Positions 18,028 to 27,150 of a stretch of DNA of 64,000 nucleotides are shown one piece after another. Positions within the stretch are counted from its first letter, which is position 1. Each line of letters starts with the position of its first letter. Source of the DNA: an uncultured Bacteroides sp. (GTDB lineage: Bacteria > Bacteroidota > Bacteroidia > Bacteroidales > Bacteroidaceae); contig USCT01000003.1 of NCBI GenBank assembly GCA_900553185.1, positions 62,001 through 126,000 on the forward strand, in the 5' to 3' direction. The notes beneath the pieces are model-generated. The model was not told where the DNA came from, did no database searches, and saw only the letters and a program-made list of their open reading frames with translations. A program made the translations under genes and the position numbers.

Positions 18028-18059
18028 CAAAGTTAAGAAAGAAAACTCGCCCATACAAC
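18028..18059 (-). promoter_or_regulatory. relic trmH promoter pointing at the GH2 gene
   Basis: GTTG (18056-18059), 20 bp and TAACTTTG (18028-18035) on the minus strand are preserved although the gene behind them is broken. Transcripts from here would run through the fragment towards the GH2 start at 17658. Confidence 0.55.
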
Positions 18060-18106
18060 GATTTTTTGCCTACCTTCGCCAATAAAGCAATCAAAAAACC
18101 CTCATC

Positions 18107-18407
18107 ATGATTAAGATATACGGAATGGAAACGTGCCCCGACTGCACGTATGTAGAAGAACAGGTAAAAGGAAACGACAACTATGAAGTCATCGACATCG
18201 GACAGCATGTAAAAAAATCTCAAAGCATTCTTGAAACTCCGGGACAATAACCCGGTGTTCGACGAAGCCAAGCGATACGGAGCAGCCGGTATTCCCTGTT
18301 TCGTACTGGAAGACGGTACCGTTACGCTGACACCCGAAGAAGCCGGGCTGCATTCGCGCCCCATCTGTGAATGGGCTACCTGCAATCTGGACGGAAGCGG
18401 TTGCTGA
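18107..18407 (+). pseudogene. glutaredoxin-like gene with a frameshift
   Basis: From the ATG at 18107 the frame encodes a small thioredoxin-fold protein (MIKIYGMETCPDCTYV, with a CPDC redox site). A run of seven A at 18211-18217 shifts the frame and gives a stop at 18243 after about 45 codons. Removing one A restores a 100-residue protein with the cis-proline segment AAGIPCFVLEDG and a Cys-containing end, stopping at 18405-18407. The defect could be a real mutation, a base-calling error in the homopolymer, or be bypassed by slippage on the A run. The hydrolase gene starts 52 bp after the restored stop. Confidence 0.8.
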
Positions 18408-18459
18408 TTCCAACAGTCTTTGCATCGCATCCATCTTACCCATTCATGAACTCTATCGT

Positions 18460-19065
18460 ATGACAAAGAAAATTCTTTTCTTGCACGGATTTTTCGCTTC
18501 GGGTGCATGTATTCCGGCCTGCACCTTGAAACAATGTTTCGAAGGTAAAGCCGAAGTACTGACTCCCGACCTACCCTTACACCCTCTGGAAGCACTCGCA
18601 TTCATCCGTCACCTTTGCGAACAGGAACGACCGGATGTACTGGTAGGCAACAGCAACGGTTCTTTTCTGGCACAGATAGTAGCCTCGGCTTCCGGCATAC
18701 CTGCCCTACTTGGGAATCCACATTTCGAAATGACCTGGTTCCTTTCCGAACGTATCGGCACCCACACCTATAAATCACCACGGACAGACGGCAAACAGCA
18801 ATTCACTATCACCCCGGCTTTGATAGACGAATTTGCCGGACTCCAGCTTCATCAGTGGGATGCCTGTTCACCTGCCAACCAGGACCGGGTTTGGGGATTG
18901 TTCGGCGAGAACGACCACCTGGCCCATTATGAACCGCTGTTCCGGGAACATTATTCACACGTATTTCATTTTCCAGGCGCTCACACCTCCACGGCAGAAG
19001 AAGTACAGAAGTATTATGTTCCGTTGGTCAAGAAGCTGATGGAGCTATCGTGCAATGAAAGTTAG
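18460..19065 (+). CDS. alpha/beta hydrolase, YqiA/UPF0227-like esterase
   Basis: The 201-residue protein starts at 18460 (MTKKILFLHGFFASG), which places the oxyanion-type HGF motif where the family has it; the open frame further upstream overlaps the glutaredoxin-like gene. The nucleophile elbow is GNSNGS, the acid is Asp in GENDHL and the His is in FPGAHTS, so the full triad is present. Small esterases of the YqiA type hydrolyse short acyl esters; the true substrate is unknown. It probably shares a transcript with the glutaredoxin-like gene. Confidence 0.82.
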   Translation: MTKKILFLHGFFASGACIPACTLKQCFEGKAEVLTPDLPLHPLEALAFIRHLCEQERPDVLVGNSNGSFLAQIVASASGIPALLGNPHFEMTWFLSERIGTHTYKSPRTDGKQQFTITPALIDEFAGLQLHQWDACSPANQDRVWGLFGENDHLAHYEPLFREHYSHVFHFPGAHTSTAEEVQKYYVPLVKKLMELSCNES

Positions 19066-19195
19066 GCCACAAACGGTACAGATACCCTGCCTTTGATGCC
19101 TGGACACTTCCATTCATCGAGTCTAACCGAAAGCAAGAATATCCGGAAATCTGCAAAAAGGTTGGATAAAAAAGCTGCCTAACGTTGATTTTTCG

Positions 19196-19203
19196 TACAT
19201 TTG
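19196..19203 (+). promoter_or_regulatory. -7 element before the TPR-AraC gene
   Basis: TACATTTG lies 21 bp before the ATG at 19225. I found no TTTG at the proper distance upstream. Confidence 0.55.
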
Positions 19204-19224
19204 TCCAAAGAAATCAACTATTTT

Positions 19225-21033
19225 ATGAAAACAAGGCAAATCCTTCTATTCCTACTCATTATTTTACAAGGCACTTCAGCCTTTCCATCCATCACCGGCG
19301 AGAAGATGGATGAGAGGTTAAAGATACAGGAAGAGAAGCTGGATACAGACTCCAACGATACAGAAGCATTGCGGGAAATCAGTTACCTTTACCTGCAGAA
19401 AGCAGATTACCAGAAAGCCATCGAGTACGGGACCAGACTTTTCAACCGAGGATACGAAAAGGAGGATTACTACGGAAGCATTCTTCAGGCCCATATCTGC
19501 TTGGGGCAGGCCTATACCATGACCGGAAACATCAGACTGGCCTATTCCAATTTAGGACAAGCCGAACGACTGGCGCTTACAGCCCATAATGACTCTGCCT
19601 TATGTTCCATCTACAACGGAAAAGGCTTGTACGCGCTAAACCTACAAAACGACTGCTATCAGGCCCTTGAATACTTCTTCAAAGGGCTTGAAACGGCCGG
19701 ACGTATTCCGTACGACAGGCTGACCTCAATATTATTGGCCAACATCAGTTCCGTCTATTACCTGAAAAAAGACACGACCGGACTGAAATATACTTTGGAG
19801 TGTTACCGGTTGGGCAACGAGAAGAAAGACAGTTACCTGACCTACTGCGGAGCTGCAACCACAGCCTACATGTACTACCTGAAACAAGACTGGAACAATG
19901 CCTTCACTTATGCCCAAGAAGCCGAAAACCTCATGCAGGTACACCAATTCCGGAATCAATCCAACATTTATTCATTACTGGGACATATCTATAGAAAAAC
20001 AGGACAACCGATACAGGCAGAGACCTGTTACCGGAAAGCATTGAAACGAAAAGACCAGAATGACTGGATTGCCCTATCGGATGCCTGTCAAGGCTACGCT
20101 ACCCTGTTAATGGAACAGCAGCGCTTTGCAGAAGCCATCCGTCTATTACAGCAGGCAATAACGGAATCCACCCATGTTCCATCCGCCTTATTCCGTATCG
20201 GATTACTGCAGAAGTTATCAGCCTGTCTGGAACATGAAGGCTACATAAAGGAAGCTTTAGCATACAGTAAACAGTCCATGGCAGAAGCAGACAGCCTTTA
20301 CAATGAGGCGAAAGAACGTTCGATGTACGAAATACGTACACGTTATCAGATTGACCAGCATGAAGCAGCCTTGCAACGAAGCAAAGTAGAATTGATCAAA
20401 AAAGAGAACAACCTGCGAATACTTTTCATCGGGATTATCACTCTGTCAATCATCGTTGGTATGTTATGGTATCTATATCATCGGAAGAACCGACTGTATA
20501 TGGCTATCGTACGCCAAAACAGAGAAGCCCTCCGGAGAGAAAAGGAACTCACCCAACGACTCGTGAAACAACAGCAGGAATTGGAATACCCAACCGGCAG
20601 CCCGGAAACCCAACAAACGCAGACAGAAAAATATGCTTCATCCACACTCACGACCGACAAGAAAAAAGACCTGTTTCTACGTTTTGAAAAACTCATGACG
20701 GAGGAAAAGATATATACGGACAACCTTTTGACGAAAGAAAAGGCTGCCGAATTATTGGGAACTAACCGTACATACCTTTCACAAGTCATCAACGAAGAAA
20801 CCTCTCAGACTTTCACCCAATACGTAAACAGTTGCAGAGCCAAAGAAGCGGTACGTCTACTTTCCGATCCGGAAAACAATACCCCTCTGAAAGCTATTTC
20901 GGCCCAATTGGGTTTCAATTCCATGACCACATTCTATCATCAGTTCCAATTGATAACAGAAATGACACCTGCTCAATACCGCAGCAAGATGAACGATTTG
21001 CGGCAAATAGAAGCGGACTCCAAATCCGAATAG
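19225..21033 (+). CDS. TPR-containing AraC-family regulator
   Basis: The 602-residue protein has a signal peptide (about 1-20), a periplasmic array of tetratricopeptide repeats (about 40-380), one membrane helix (about 395-418, LRILFIGIITLSIIVGML), a short coiled coil and a C-terminal AraC DNA-binding domain (about 490-590; KAAELLGTNRTYLSQVIN and LKAISAQLGFNSMTTFYHQF). Such membrane-anchored regulators are common in Bacteroidales and couple a periplasmic signal to transcription. The ATG at 19225 is chosen because the earlier in-frame codon is TTG inside the -7 box. It sits 172 bp before the SusC gene and is its likely regulator. Confidence 0.92.
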   Translation: MKTRQILLFLLIILQGTSAFPSITGEKMDERLKIQEEKLDTDSNDTEALREISYLYLQKADYQKAIEYGTRLFNRGYEKEDYYGSILQAHICLGQAYTMTGNIRLAYSNLGQAERLALTAHNDSALCSIYNGKGLYALNLQNDCYQALEYFFKGLETAGRIPYDRLTSILLANISSVYYLKKDTTGLKYTLECYRLGNEKKDSYLTYCGAATTAYMYYLKQDWNNAFTYAQEAENLMQVHQFRNQSNIYSLLGHIYRKTGQPIQAETCYRKALKRKDQNDWIALSDACQGYATLLMEQQRFAEAIRLLQQAITESTHVPSALFRIGLLQKLSACLEHEGYIKEALAYSKQSMAEADSLYNEAKERSMYEIRTRYQIDQHEAALQRSKVELIKKENNLRILFIGIITLSIIVGMLWYLYHRKNRLYMAIVRQNREALRREKELTQRLVKQQQELEYPTGSPETQQTQTEKYASSTLTTDKKKDLFLRFEKLMTEEKIYTDNLLTKEKAAELLGTNRTYLSQVINEETSQTFTQYVNSCRAKEAVRLLSDPENNTPLKAISAQLGFNSMTTFYHQFQLITEMTPAQYRSKMNDLRQIEADSKSE

Positions 21034-21205
21034 ACTTCTACAAAAGATACTGACAGGCTTATTTATTACGGTTTTTTATTCAAATACGGCAATTGCCGAT
21101 ATTGGAAGGGTGTATTTACCTTAGATTAAAGATTAATTCTCTTAATTTGTTTGTAAAGAAGTCAAGAGATTACCAACTAATAATCTAAACTAATACAAAA
21201 TACAC

Positions 21206-24200
21206 ATGAAACATTCAACTTACCCCTTCCTGGCATACCTGGCAGGAATCCTGTCTTTAGTTTTCTGTACGGGAATACTTCATGCACAGACCTCAGACCG
21301 GACCATTACAGGTATCGTCGTCGATGAACAAGGTGTTCCGCTTCCTGCGGCCCATGTGCAGCAAGTATCTTTGGTATCCGGTGAAGAACTGGCTGCTGTA
21401 ACAACAGACCTGAACGGACATTTCAGACTGACTTTGTCACAGACAGCTAAAGAAATCCAGGTTTCTTTCGTCGGATACACGACTAAACATGTAAAACTGG
21501 ACAACGAGACCAGTTATCGCATCACACTTGAGCCTTCTGCTGAACTGATAGACGAAGTGGTTGTGACCGGATATCAAACCATCTCCCGCGAACGGACTAC
21601 CGGCGCTTTTGCCAAAGTGAATGCCAAACAGCTGGAAAGCCAACGCCTGAATGATATGGAATCACTGATTGAAGGGCGTGTAGCCGGTTACTCGGAAGGT
21701 AAAATTCGAGGTATCACTTCCATGAACGGACTGACAACCCCACTCTATGTCATCAATGGTTTTCCAGTAGAAAAAACGACCAATGATGGATATGGAAACT
21801 GGGTAGAAGGAGTTCCGGACATCAACATGGAAGACATCGAAAGCATCACCGTATTGAAAGACGCGGCAGCCACCTCCATCTATGGTGCCCGTGCTGCCAA
21901 CGGTGTGATTGTCATCACCACCAAGAAAGCAGCCAAGGGAACTACCGAAGTAGCCTTCTCGACGACACTCAGTGTACGTCCATATACCTCGGCAGCCAAC
22001 CATTATTTAGCCAATGCAGCTACCATGATCGGATTGGAACGTGAATGGGCGGAACAAAATCCGAACCTGCATTCAGACAACACACAGGCCTACGCACAAG
22101 GCTTGTTAAATAACATGACCTATCCGACCGGTGGAATCCGTAACCTTCTGAATTATTATGCAGGAAACATCAGCCAAACAGAACTGGAAGCGAACCTGGA
22201 AAATCTGGCGCAGTCTCATTACCGCTATTACAATGACATAGCCCGCTATACCAAGCGGAATGAACTCAACCAACAATACAACCTCAGCCTGCGGAAAGAG
22301 AGCGACAAAAACTCATTCAGCGCATCGTTAACCTATAAATCCGACAACCTGGAGGATCTGTATTCCGACAACCGGGACCTGGGCTTCAACCTGCAGAATA
22401 CCACAGAACTTACCTCTTGGCTTACCCTGGAACTGGGTACTTACCTGAACTATGGCAGTGGTACGACACAAAGCTTCGACCCCTTATCGCCCGGATACAC
22501 GTATATGCCTTACGACGGACTGGTGGACAGCAACGGAAATCCCTATACGAATACCGAGGCCGACCGCTACAGCCAGGCTGACCTGAACACATTACATTCC
22601 AACGGACTCTACAACCTGGACATCACACCGCTGGACGAAATGGGTTGGAACCTGACACATAACAAGAACTTCAGTAACCGTACCTTTGCCAGACTGGCAT
22701 TCAAATTGACCGACTGGCTGAGATATACCGCTTCCTTCCAATATGAATATGCCGACTATTCCAGTGAGCAGCTGAAAAACAAGGAATCGTTTGAGGTGCG
22801 GAACCGCGTCAACGGTTTTGCTACATCCGATGCCCAAGAAGGTACCGTATTCAACCTGCCTTACGGAAACATGCTGAAAAATGCCACCAACCGTACGCAT
22901 GCCTATAATTTCCGGCAGCAGCTGGATTTCAATTATACATTCGGGAAAGTGCATAACGTAACCTTAATTCTGGGAACCGAGACCCGAGAAAACAAACTGG
23001 ATTACGATGACCGGACTCTCTATAATTTTGACCCAGACCTGTTGACGTATACCATGATAGATGCCAATACCCTGAATAAATTGCAAGGCTTATGGGGATG
23101 GACATCATTTACCCAAAACGATGTTGCATCTGTCCGACAGTTAATCAACCGGTATGTATCCGTCTACAGCAATGCCGCCTATACATTCAACGACAAATAT
23201 GCACTCACCGGAAGCATACGTTGGGACAAGACGAACCTCTTCTCCACCGGATCCAAATACCAGAAGAAACCTATCTGGTCGGTAGGTGCCGCCTGGAACA
23301 TCGACCGCGAATCCTTTATCAATCTGGATTGGCTGAACATGCTGAAACTGCGCACCAGCTACGGTATCGGTGGAAACATCGCCAAAGATTCCGCTCCCTA
23401 CATGACAGCCTACTACGGTAACAATACACATGTAGGTGGCATCACGGGCACCATCGGAAACCGTCCCAATCCAGATTTACGATGGGAAAAGACCACAACC
23501 TTCAATGTCGGTCTGGATTTTTCACTCTTAACGAACAGGCTGAACGGAACCCTCGAGTTCTATAACAAACTGGGAAGTGATTTGCTGGCAAATACCAACG
23601 GAGTACCTACCGAAGGAATGGGGTTCTCTACCTATACCATCAATAACGGCCGGATGACCAACCGAGGCTTCGAAGTGACCTTATCGGCCGATGTGATACG
23701 TTCCTCAGCCTGGAACTGGAACGTATCCGGCGTATTAGGATATAACAAGAACAAAGTGACTTACGTCAACGTAGAGGCTCCTGTCAGCTACCTGCTGATA
23801 GACTATCCGTCGGCCTATCCACGTATCGGAAATCCGTACAACGCCATCTACGGCTACCAATGGGCCGGACTTAGCGCAGAAGGAACTCCTCAAGTATACG
23901 ATAGCAAAGGAAACCTTTTCACCGATATGGAACCTTCGGAACTGGAGGATCTGATTTACCTCGGAACTACCGTCCCCATATATAGCGGTTCCATTTCCAC
24001 CAACCTAAGCTACCGTAATTGGGAACTTGCTGCACAATTCCTTTTCGAAGGAGGACACAAGATGAGAAACACCAACCTGGCTTATCTGTCCGGCATGGCA
24101 CCGGTAAGCAAACAGATTGAGGACCGTTGGCAGAACCCAGGAGATGAAGCGCATACGGACATTCCACGTTATATTTCGAACGAGAACCCGCTGTACAACT

Positions 24201-24448
24201 ACAACCATTACAACATGTACTCCCGTTCTTCCGTCAATGTCATCGATGCGACCAACTGGAAACTCGATAAACTGTCACTCATTTACCGCATACCGAATGA
24301 AGTGTGCCAGAAAATACATCTGCGTAACGCACGCATTATGCTGGGTATGGAGAATGTATGGACGTTCGCACGTAGTACAGATGCCAAATACTTGTTGGGA
24401 GGCTATGTCAAACCGACTTATCTGTGTGGCATCTATCTGAACTTTTAA
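21206..24448 (+). CDS. SusC/RagA-family TonB-dependent transporter
   Basis: This 1080-residue outer-membrane transporter has a signal peptide (about 1-27), a CarboxypepD_reg-like domain (about 32-115, ITGIVVDEQGVPLPAAHV), the SusC signature EVVVTGYQTISRERTTGAFA, a plug (about 125-245, with IESITVLKDAAATSIYGARAAN) and a beta-barrel ending in YLNF. It imports a ligand captured by the SusD partner 24 bp downstream, using TonB energy. No glycosidase or polysaccharide lyase is in this operon; the third gene is a thioredoxin-like lipoprotein, which suggests a non-polysaccharide ligand such as a peptide, but this is inference. Confidence 0.95.
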   Translation: MKHSTYPFLAYLAGILSLVFCTGILHAQTSDRTITGIVVDEQGVPLPAAHVQQVSLVSGEELAAVTTDLNGHFRLTLSQTAKEIQVSFVGYTTKHVKLDNETSYRITLEPSAELIDEVVVTGYQTISRERTTGAFAKVNAKQLESQRLNDMESLIEGRVAGYSEGKIRGITSMNGLTTPLYVINGFPVEKTTNDGYGNWVEGVPDINMEDIESITVLKDAAATSIYGARAANGVIVITTKKAAKGTTEVAFSTTLSVRPYTSAANHYLANAATMIGLEREWAEQNPNLHSDNTQAYAQGLLNNMTYPTGGIRNLLNYYAGNISQTELEANLENLAQSHYRYYNDIARYTKRNELNQQYNLSLRKESDKNSFSASLTYKSDNLEDLYSDNRDLGFNLQNTTELTSWLTLELGTYLNYGSGTTQSFDPLSPGYTYMPYDGLVDSNGNPYTNTEADRYSQADLNTLHSNGLYNLDITPLDEMGWNLTHNKNFSNRTFARLAFKLTDWLRYTASFQYEYADYSSEQLKNKESFEVRNRVNGFATSDAQEGTVFNLPYGNMLKNATNRTHAYNFRQQLDFNYTFGKVHNVTLILGTETRENKLDYDDRTLYNFDPDLLTYTMIDANTLNKLQGLWGWTSFTQNDVASVRQLINRYVSVYSNAAYTFNDKYALTGSIRWDKTNLFSTGSKYQKKPIWSVGAAWNIDRESFINLDWLNMLKLRTSYGIGGNIAKDSAPYMTAYYGNNTHVGGITGTIGNRPNPDLRWEKTTTFNVGLDFSLLTNRLNGTLEFYNKLGSDLLANTNGVPTEGMGFSTYTINNGRMTNRGFEVTLSADVIRSSAWNWNVSGVLGYNKNKVTYVNVEAPVSYLLIDYPSAYPRIGNPYNAIYGYQWAGLSAEGTPQVYDSKGNLFTDMEPSELEDLIYLGTTVPIYSGSISTNLSYRNWELAAQFLFEGGHKMRNTNLAYLSGMAPVSKQIEDRWQNPGDEAHTDIPRYISNENPLYNYNHYNMYSRSSVNVIDATNWKLDKLSLIYRIPNEVCQKIHLRNARIMLGMENVWTFARSTDAKYLLGGYVKPTYLCGIYLNF

Positions 24449-24472
24449 TATCCTTATTCAAAAAGAAACATC

Positions 24473-25894
24473 ATGATGAAATATCTGCTTATCCAATTGA
24501 TTTTATGGACAGGGGTTCTGTTCAGTTCATGTACAGACTACCTCAACATTGTCCCCAAAGGGGAAAAGATCCCTACGACACTTGCCGATTTCGAAGCCTT
24601 GCTGCGTGATGAATATACCATCGGTCAGACACCGGTTGCCAATGCCTTGTATCTGTTGAACGACCGCTATCTGACAGTAAGCAATCTGAACACTCCCACC
24701 TTGGCGACAGCCAACTACATGTGGGACGAGCAAGCGGACCGTATCATCCTCAATAACTCCAGCGAAAACACTTATTACTACCTTTACATGGCTATCGCCA
24801 ACTGCAACCTTATCATCGAACATGCTCCCACGGCTACCGAGTGTACAGACCAAGAACGTGCAGAAGTGATAGCCTACGCCAAGGTTATCCGTTCCGTCTG
24901 CTATTTTACCCTGGTCAATTTCTATGCAGACACGTACGACAAAGAAACTGCCAGCCAGACACGCGGCATTCCGCTGATTACCAGCGCGAACATCAACGCC
25001 CCGCACGAACAGGTCAGTGTACAGGAACTGTATGACTTCATCATCAATGACATCAAAGAGGCCATTTCAGCTGGGTTGCCGGAAAAATCCATGACAGTCA
25101 TTCATCCCAACCTGGGAGCCGCGTATGCGATGCTGGCACGGATATACCTCCAGATGTCCGACTTCGAGCATGCCCTCCAGTATGCCGATAAGGCTTTGGA
25201 ACAGAATGACCGACTGTTCGACTGGAATGCTTATTACGATCAATACAAAGAGCGGATAGAAGACCCGGACAATTACGACAACCTGCCTACGCCGACAGAC
25301 TATACATACATAGAAAACTACTATTTCCGTTGCGGAGACAACAGCCCCAACTACAGTTCTTCCGAACTGGCTATTCCGGTAGAACGCGCCAACCGTTTCG
25401 AGCAGGGAGATGCACGCTTCTTATCACGGTGGAAATATCGGTCCGTCAATCAAGACACTTACTATGACGGAATCGGTTCAGGTTATTTCAACTGGGGAGG
25501 ATTGACCACGTGTGAAGTCTATCTCATCAAGGCAGAGTGTCTGGCACGTCAGGCCGTAAACAATGATTTCAGTGAAGCCATGCAGACACTGGATGCCGTA
25601 CGCATCACCCGTATCCGTCCTGAGTTCTACCAACCGTCCGCCGCATCGACATTACAGGAAGCCATCAGACTGATACGACGCACCAAGGACAATGAACTGA
25701 TCTTTTCCATTGTTCCCTTTGCCGATGCACGCCGGTTCAACCGGGAAGGAGAATTTGTACAGCCCTTATCAAAAACCTATCAGGGAAAGACCTATACATT
25801 ATCTCCCCAATCTCCCATGTGGACAATGCCTTTCCCTGCGGGAGCCATCAATAATCCGGGGAACGGAACCATAGAACAAAATGTTTCAAAATAA
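24473..25894 (+). CDS. SusD/RagB-family lipoprotein
   Basis: The 473-residue protein has a lipoprotein signal with Cys20 (LFSSC) and the standard SusD start (TDYLNIVPKG), helical TPR-like pairs (about 70-260) and the SusD-type C-terminal region with EVYLIKAECLAR and ARRFNREGEF. It covers the SusC barrel as a ligand-binding lid on the cell surface. A second ATG immediately follows the first, so the start may be one codon later. The ligand is unknown. Confidence 0.93.
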   Translation: MMKYLLIQLILWTGVLFSSCTDYLNIVPKGEKIPTTLADFEALLRDEYTIGQTPVANALYLLNDRYLTVSNLNTPTLATANYMWDEQADRIILNNSSENTYYYLYMAIANCNLIIEHAPTATECTDQERAEVIAYAKVIRSVCYFTLVNFYADTYDKETASQTRGIPLITSANINAPHEQVSVQELYDFIINDIKEAISAGLPEKSMTVIHPNLGAAYAMLARIYLQMSDFEHALQYADKALEQNDRLFDWNAYYDQYKERIEDPDNYDNLPTPTDYTYIENYYFRCGDNSPNYSSSELAIPVERANRFEQGDARFLSRWKYRSVNQDTYYDGIGSGYFNWGGLTTCEVYLIKAECLARQAVNNDFSEAMQTLDAVRITRIRPEFYQPSAASTLQEAIRLIRRTKDNELIFSIVPFADARRFNREGEFVQPLSKTYQGKTYTLSPQSPMWTMPFPAGAINNPGNGTIEQNVSK

Positions 25895-25907
25895 AAAAGA
25901 TTAAGTC

Positions 25908-27077
25908 ATGAAAAATTTCAGAAAATTCGGCACGATGCTGATTGGAGTATGCAGCATGATAAGCTGTACATCCAACCCCGATGGATTCATTATCGAAGGA
26001 AATGTAGAAGGTTTGCCTGACGGGACCGTGGTACAACTATACCCTGTCTGCCATGAGAGTTCAAGCCCTATAGCCACCGACACACTGCAAGACGGAAAGT
26101 TTTTGTTTGAAGGACAAGTAGAAGAACCACTAGCCGCCAGACTCATCGTCAAAGACGGATACGGCTCCACCTCACTCATGTTGAGCAAGGGAAAACAAAC
26201 ACTGACGGGACAGATTACCTCCCAAAAACAAGAAAATAATGTATCGTACGACTTCCAGCAAGTGGACCTGTCCGGCTCAGAACTGACAGACAGATACCGC
26301 TCATTAATGGAGGTACGCAACAAACTTGACTCCATTTACAACGAAAAGTCCAAACGATATGAGCAAATCTACGCAGCAGTCAATGCAGCCAGACAAAAAC
26401 AGAATCAGACCTTGATTGACTCGTTGTTACAATGCGCGGAATACAAAGAAGCAGTGCGAGCCGACAGTCTGTTCTTTGTCAAGGTAAAAGACAGTTATCA
26501 CAAAGTCATCATGGACAACAAGGATAGTTTCTGGGGTCCACTGATGCTTATCAGCCTGACTACATACCTGACAGAAGCTGACAGCACTTGGTACAAAGAA
26601 TTTTCTCAAGAGGCACAGAACAGCTATTACGGAAAGATGGTCAAGAATGAAATCTGGCCGGCAGAAAAAAAGGGGTTACAAGCACCCGACTTCCAAGTGA
26701 CTGCTTCCAACGGAGAACAGACAAGCCTGAAAGAATTGTCGGCAAACAAAAAATACATCTTGATTGATTTCTGGGCCTCCTGGTGTAAACCTTGTCGCAA
26801 AGAAATCCCTAACCTGAAAAAATTGTATGAACTGTATGCCGCAAAAGGATTCCAGATTATAAGTATTTCCATCGATAAGAAAGAGAAGGAATGGCAGAAA
26901 GCGCTGGATGAAGAGCAACTTTCATGGCCTAATTTCCTCGACAACGGTGAAGTAGCCAGCCTGTACAAAGTGAAATTCATCCCTACAATGTACCTGATAG
27001 ACGAACAGGGAACCATCGTATGTGAAAATCTGAAAGGAGAAGAACTAAGCAACAAACTGGCCGAACTGTTCAAGTAA
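25908..27077 (+). CDS. thioredoxin-like lipoprotein with DUF4369-type domain
   Basis: The 389-residue protein has a lipobox at Cys20 (SMISC), an N-terminal beta domain resembling DUF4369 (about 26-125), a helical linker and a C-terminal TlpA/ResA-type thioredoxin domain (about 255-385) with the active site WCKPC (Cys293, Cys296). Family members reduce or exchange disulfides of periplasmic or surface substrates. It begins 14 bp after the SusD gene and ends before a terminator, so it completes a three-gene operon. Its likely role is to process an imported substrate or keep a partner reduced. Confidence 0.9.
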   Translation: MKNFRKFGTMLIGVCSMISCTSNPDGFIIEGNVEGLPDGTVVQLYPVCHESSSPIATDTLQDGKFLFEGQVEEPLAARLIVKDGYGSTSLMLSKGKQTLTGQITSQKQENNVSYDFQQVDLSGSELTDRYRSLMEVRNKLDSIYNEKSKRYEQIYAAVNAARQKQNQTLIDSLLQCAEYKEAVRADSLFFVKVKDSYHKVIMDNKDSFWGPLMLISLTTYLTEADSTWYKEFSQEAQNSYYGKMVKNEIWPAEKKGLQAPDFQVTASNGEQTSLKELSANKKYILIDFWASWCKPCRKEIPNLKKLYELYAAKGFQIISISIDKKEKEWQKALDEEQLSWPNFLDNGEVASLYKVKFIPTMYLIDEQGTIVCENLKGEELSNKLAELFK

Positions 27078-27099
27078 AGGAATCAGCATACAAACAAAT

Positions 27100-27124
27100 A
27101 GGGCGGGAGTTTGCATCCCGCCCT
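27100..27124. terminator. intrinsic terminator, convergent
   Basis: A 9-bp GC-rich stem (AGGGCGGGA, 27100-27108, with 27116-27124) separates the SusC operon from the converging endonuclease/phosphatase gene. Confidence 0.75.
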
Positions 27125-27150
27125 AAACTATCCTATCAAAACAATGACAA

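Larger units (their letters stand above)
17865..18462 (+). repeat. right copy of duplicated trmH-grx-hydrolase junction
   Basis: This is the partner of 13386-13722. It keeps the full-length glutaredoxin-like gene and the hydrolase start but only the first part of the TrmH-family gene. Together with the left copy it brackets the AraC regulator and GH2 glycosidase in direct orientation, about 4.48 kb apart. Confidence 0.85.

Noticed and set aside
13386..18462. Composite transposon or genomic island flanked by insertion sequences
   Set aside because: No transposase, integrase, terminal inverted repeat or tRNA target was found; the flanking repeats are parts of host genes.
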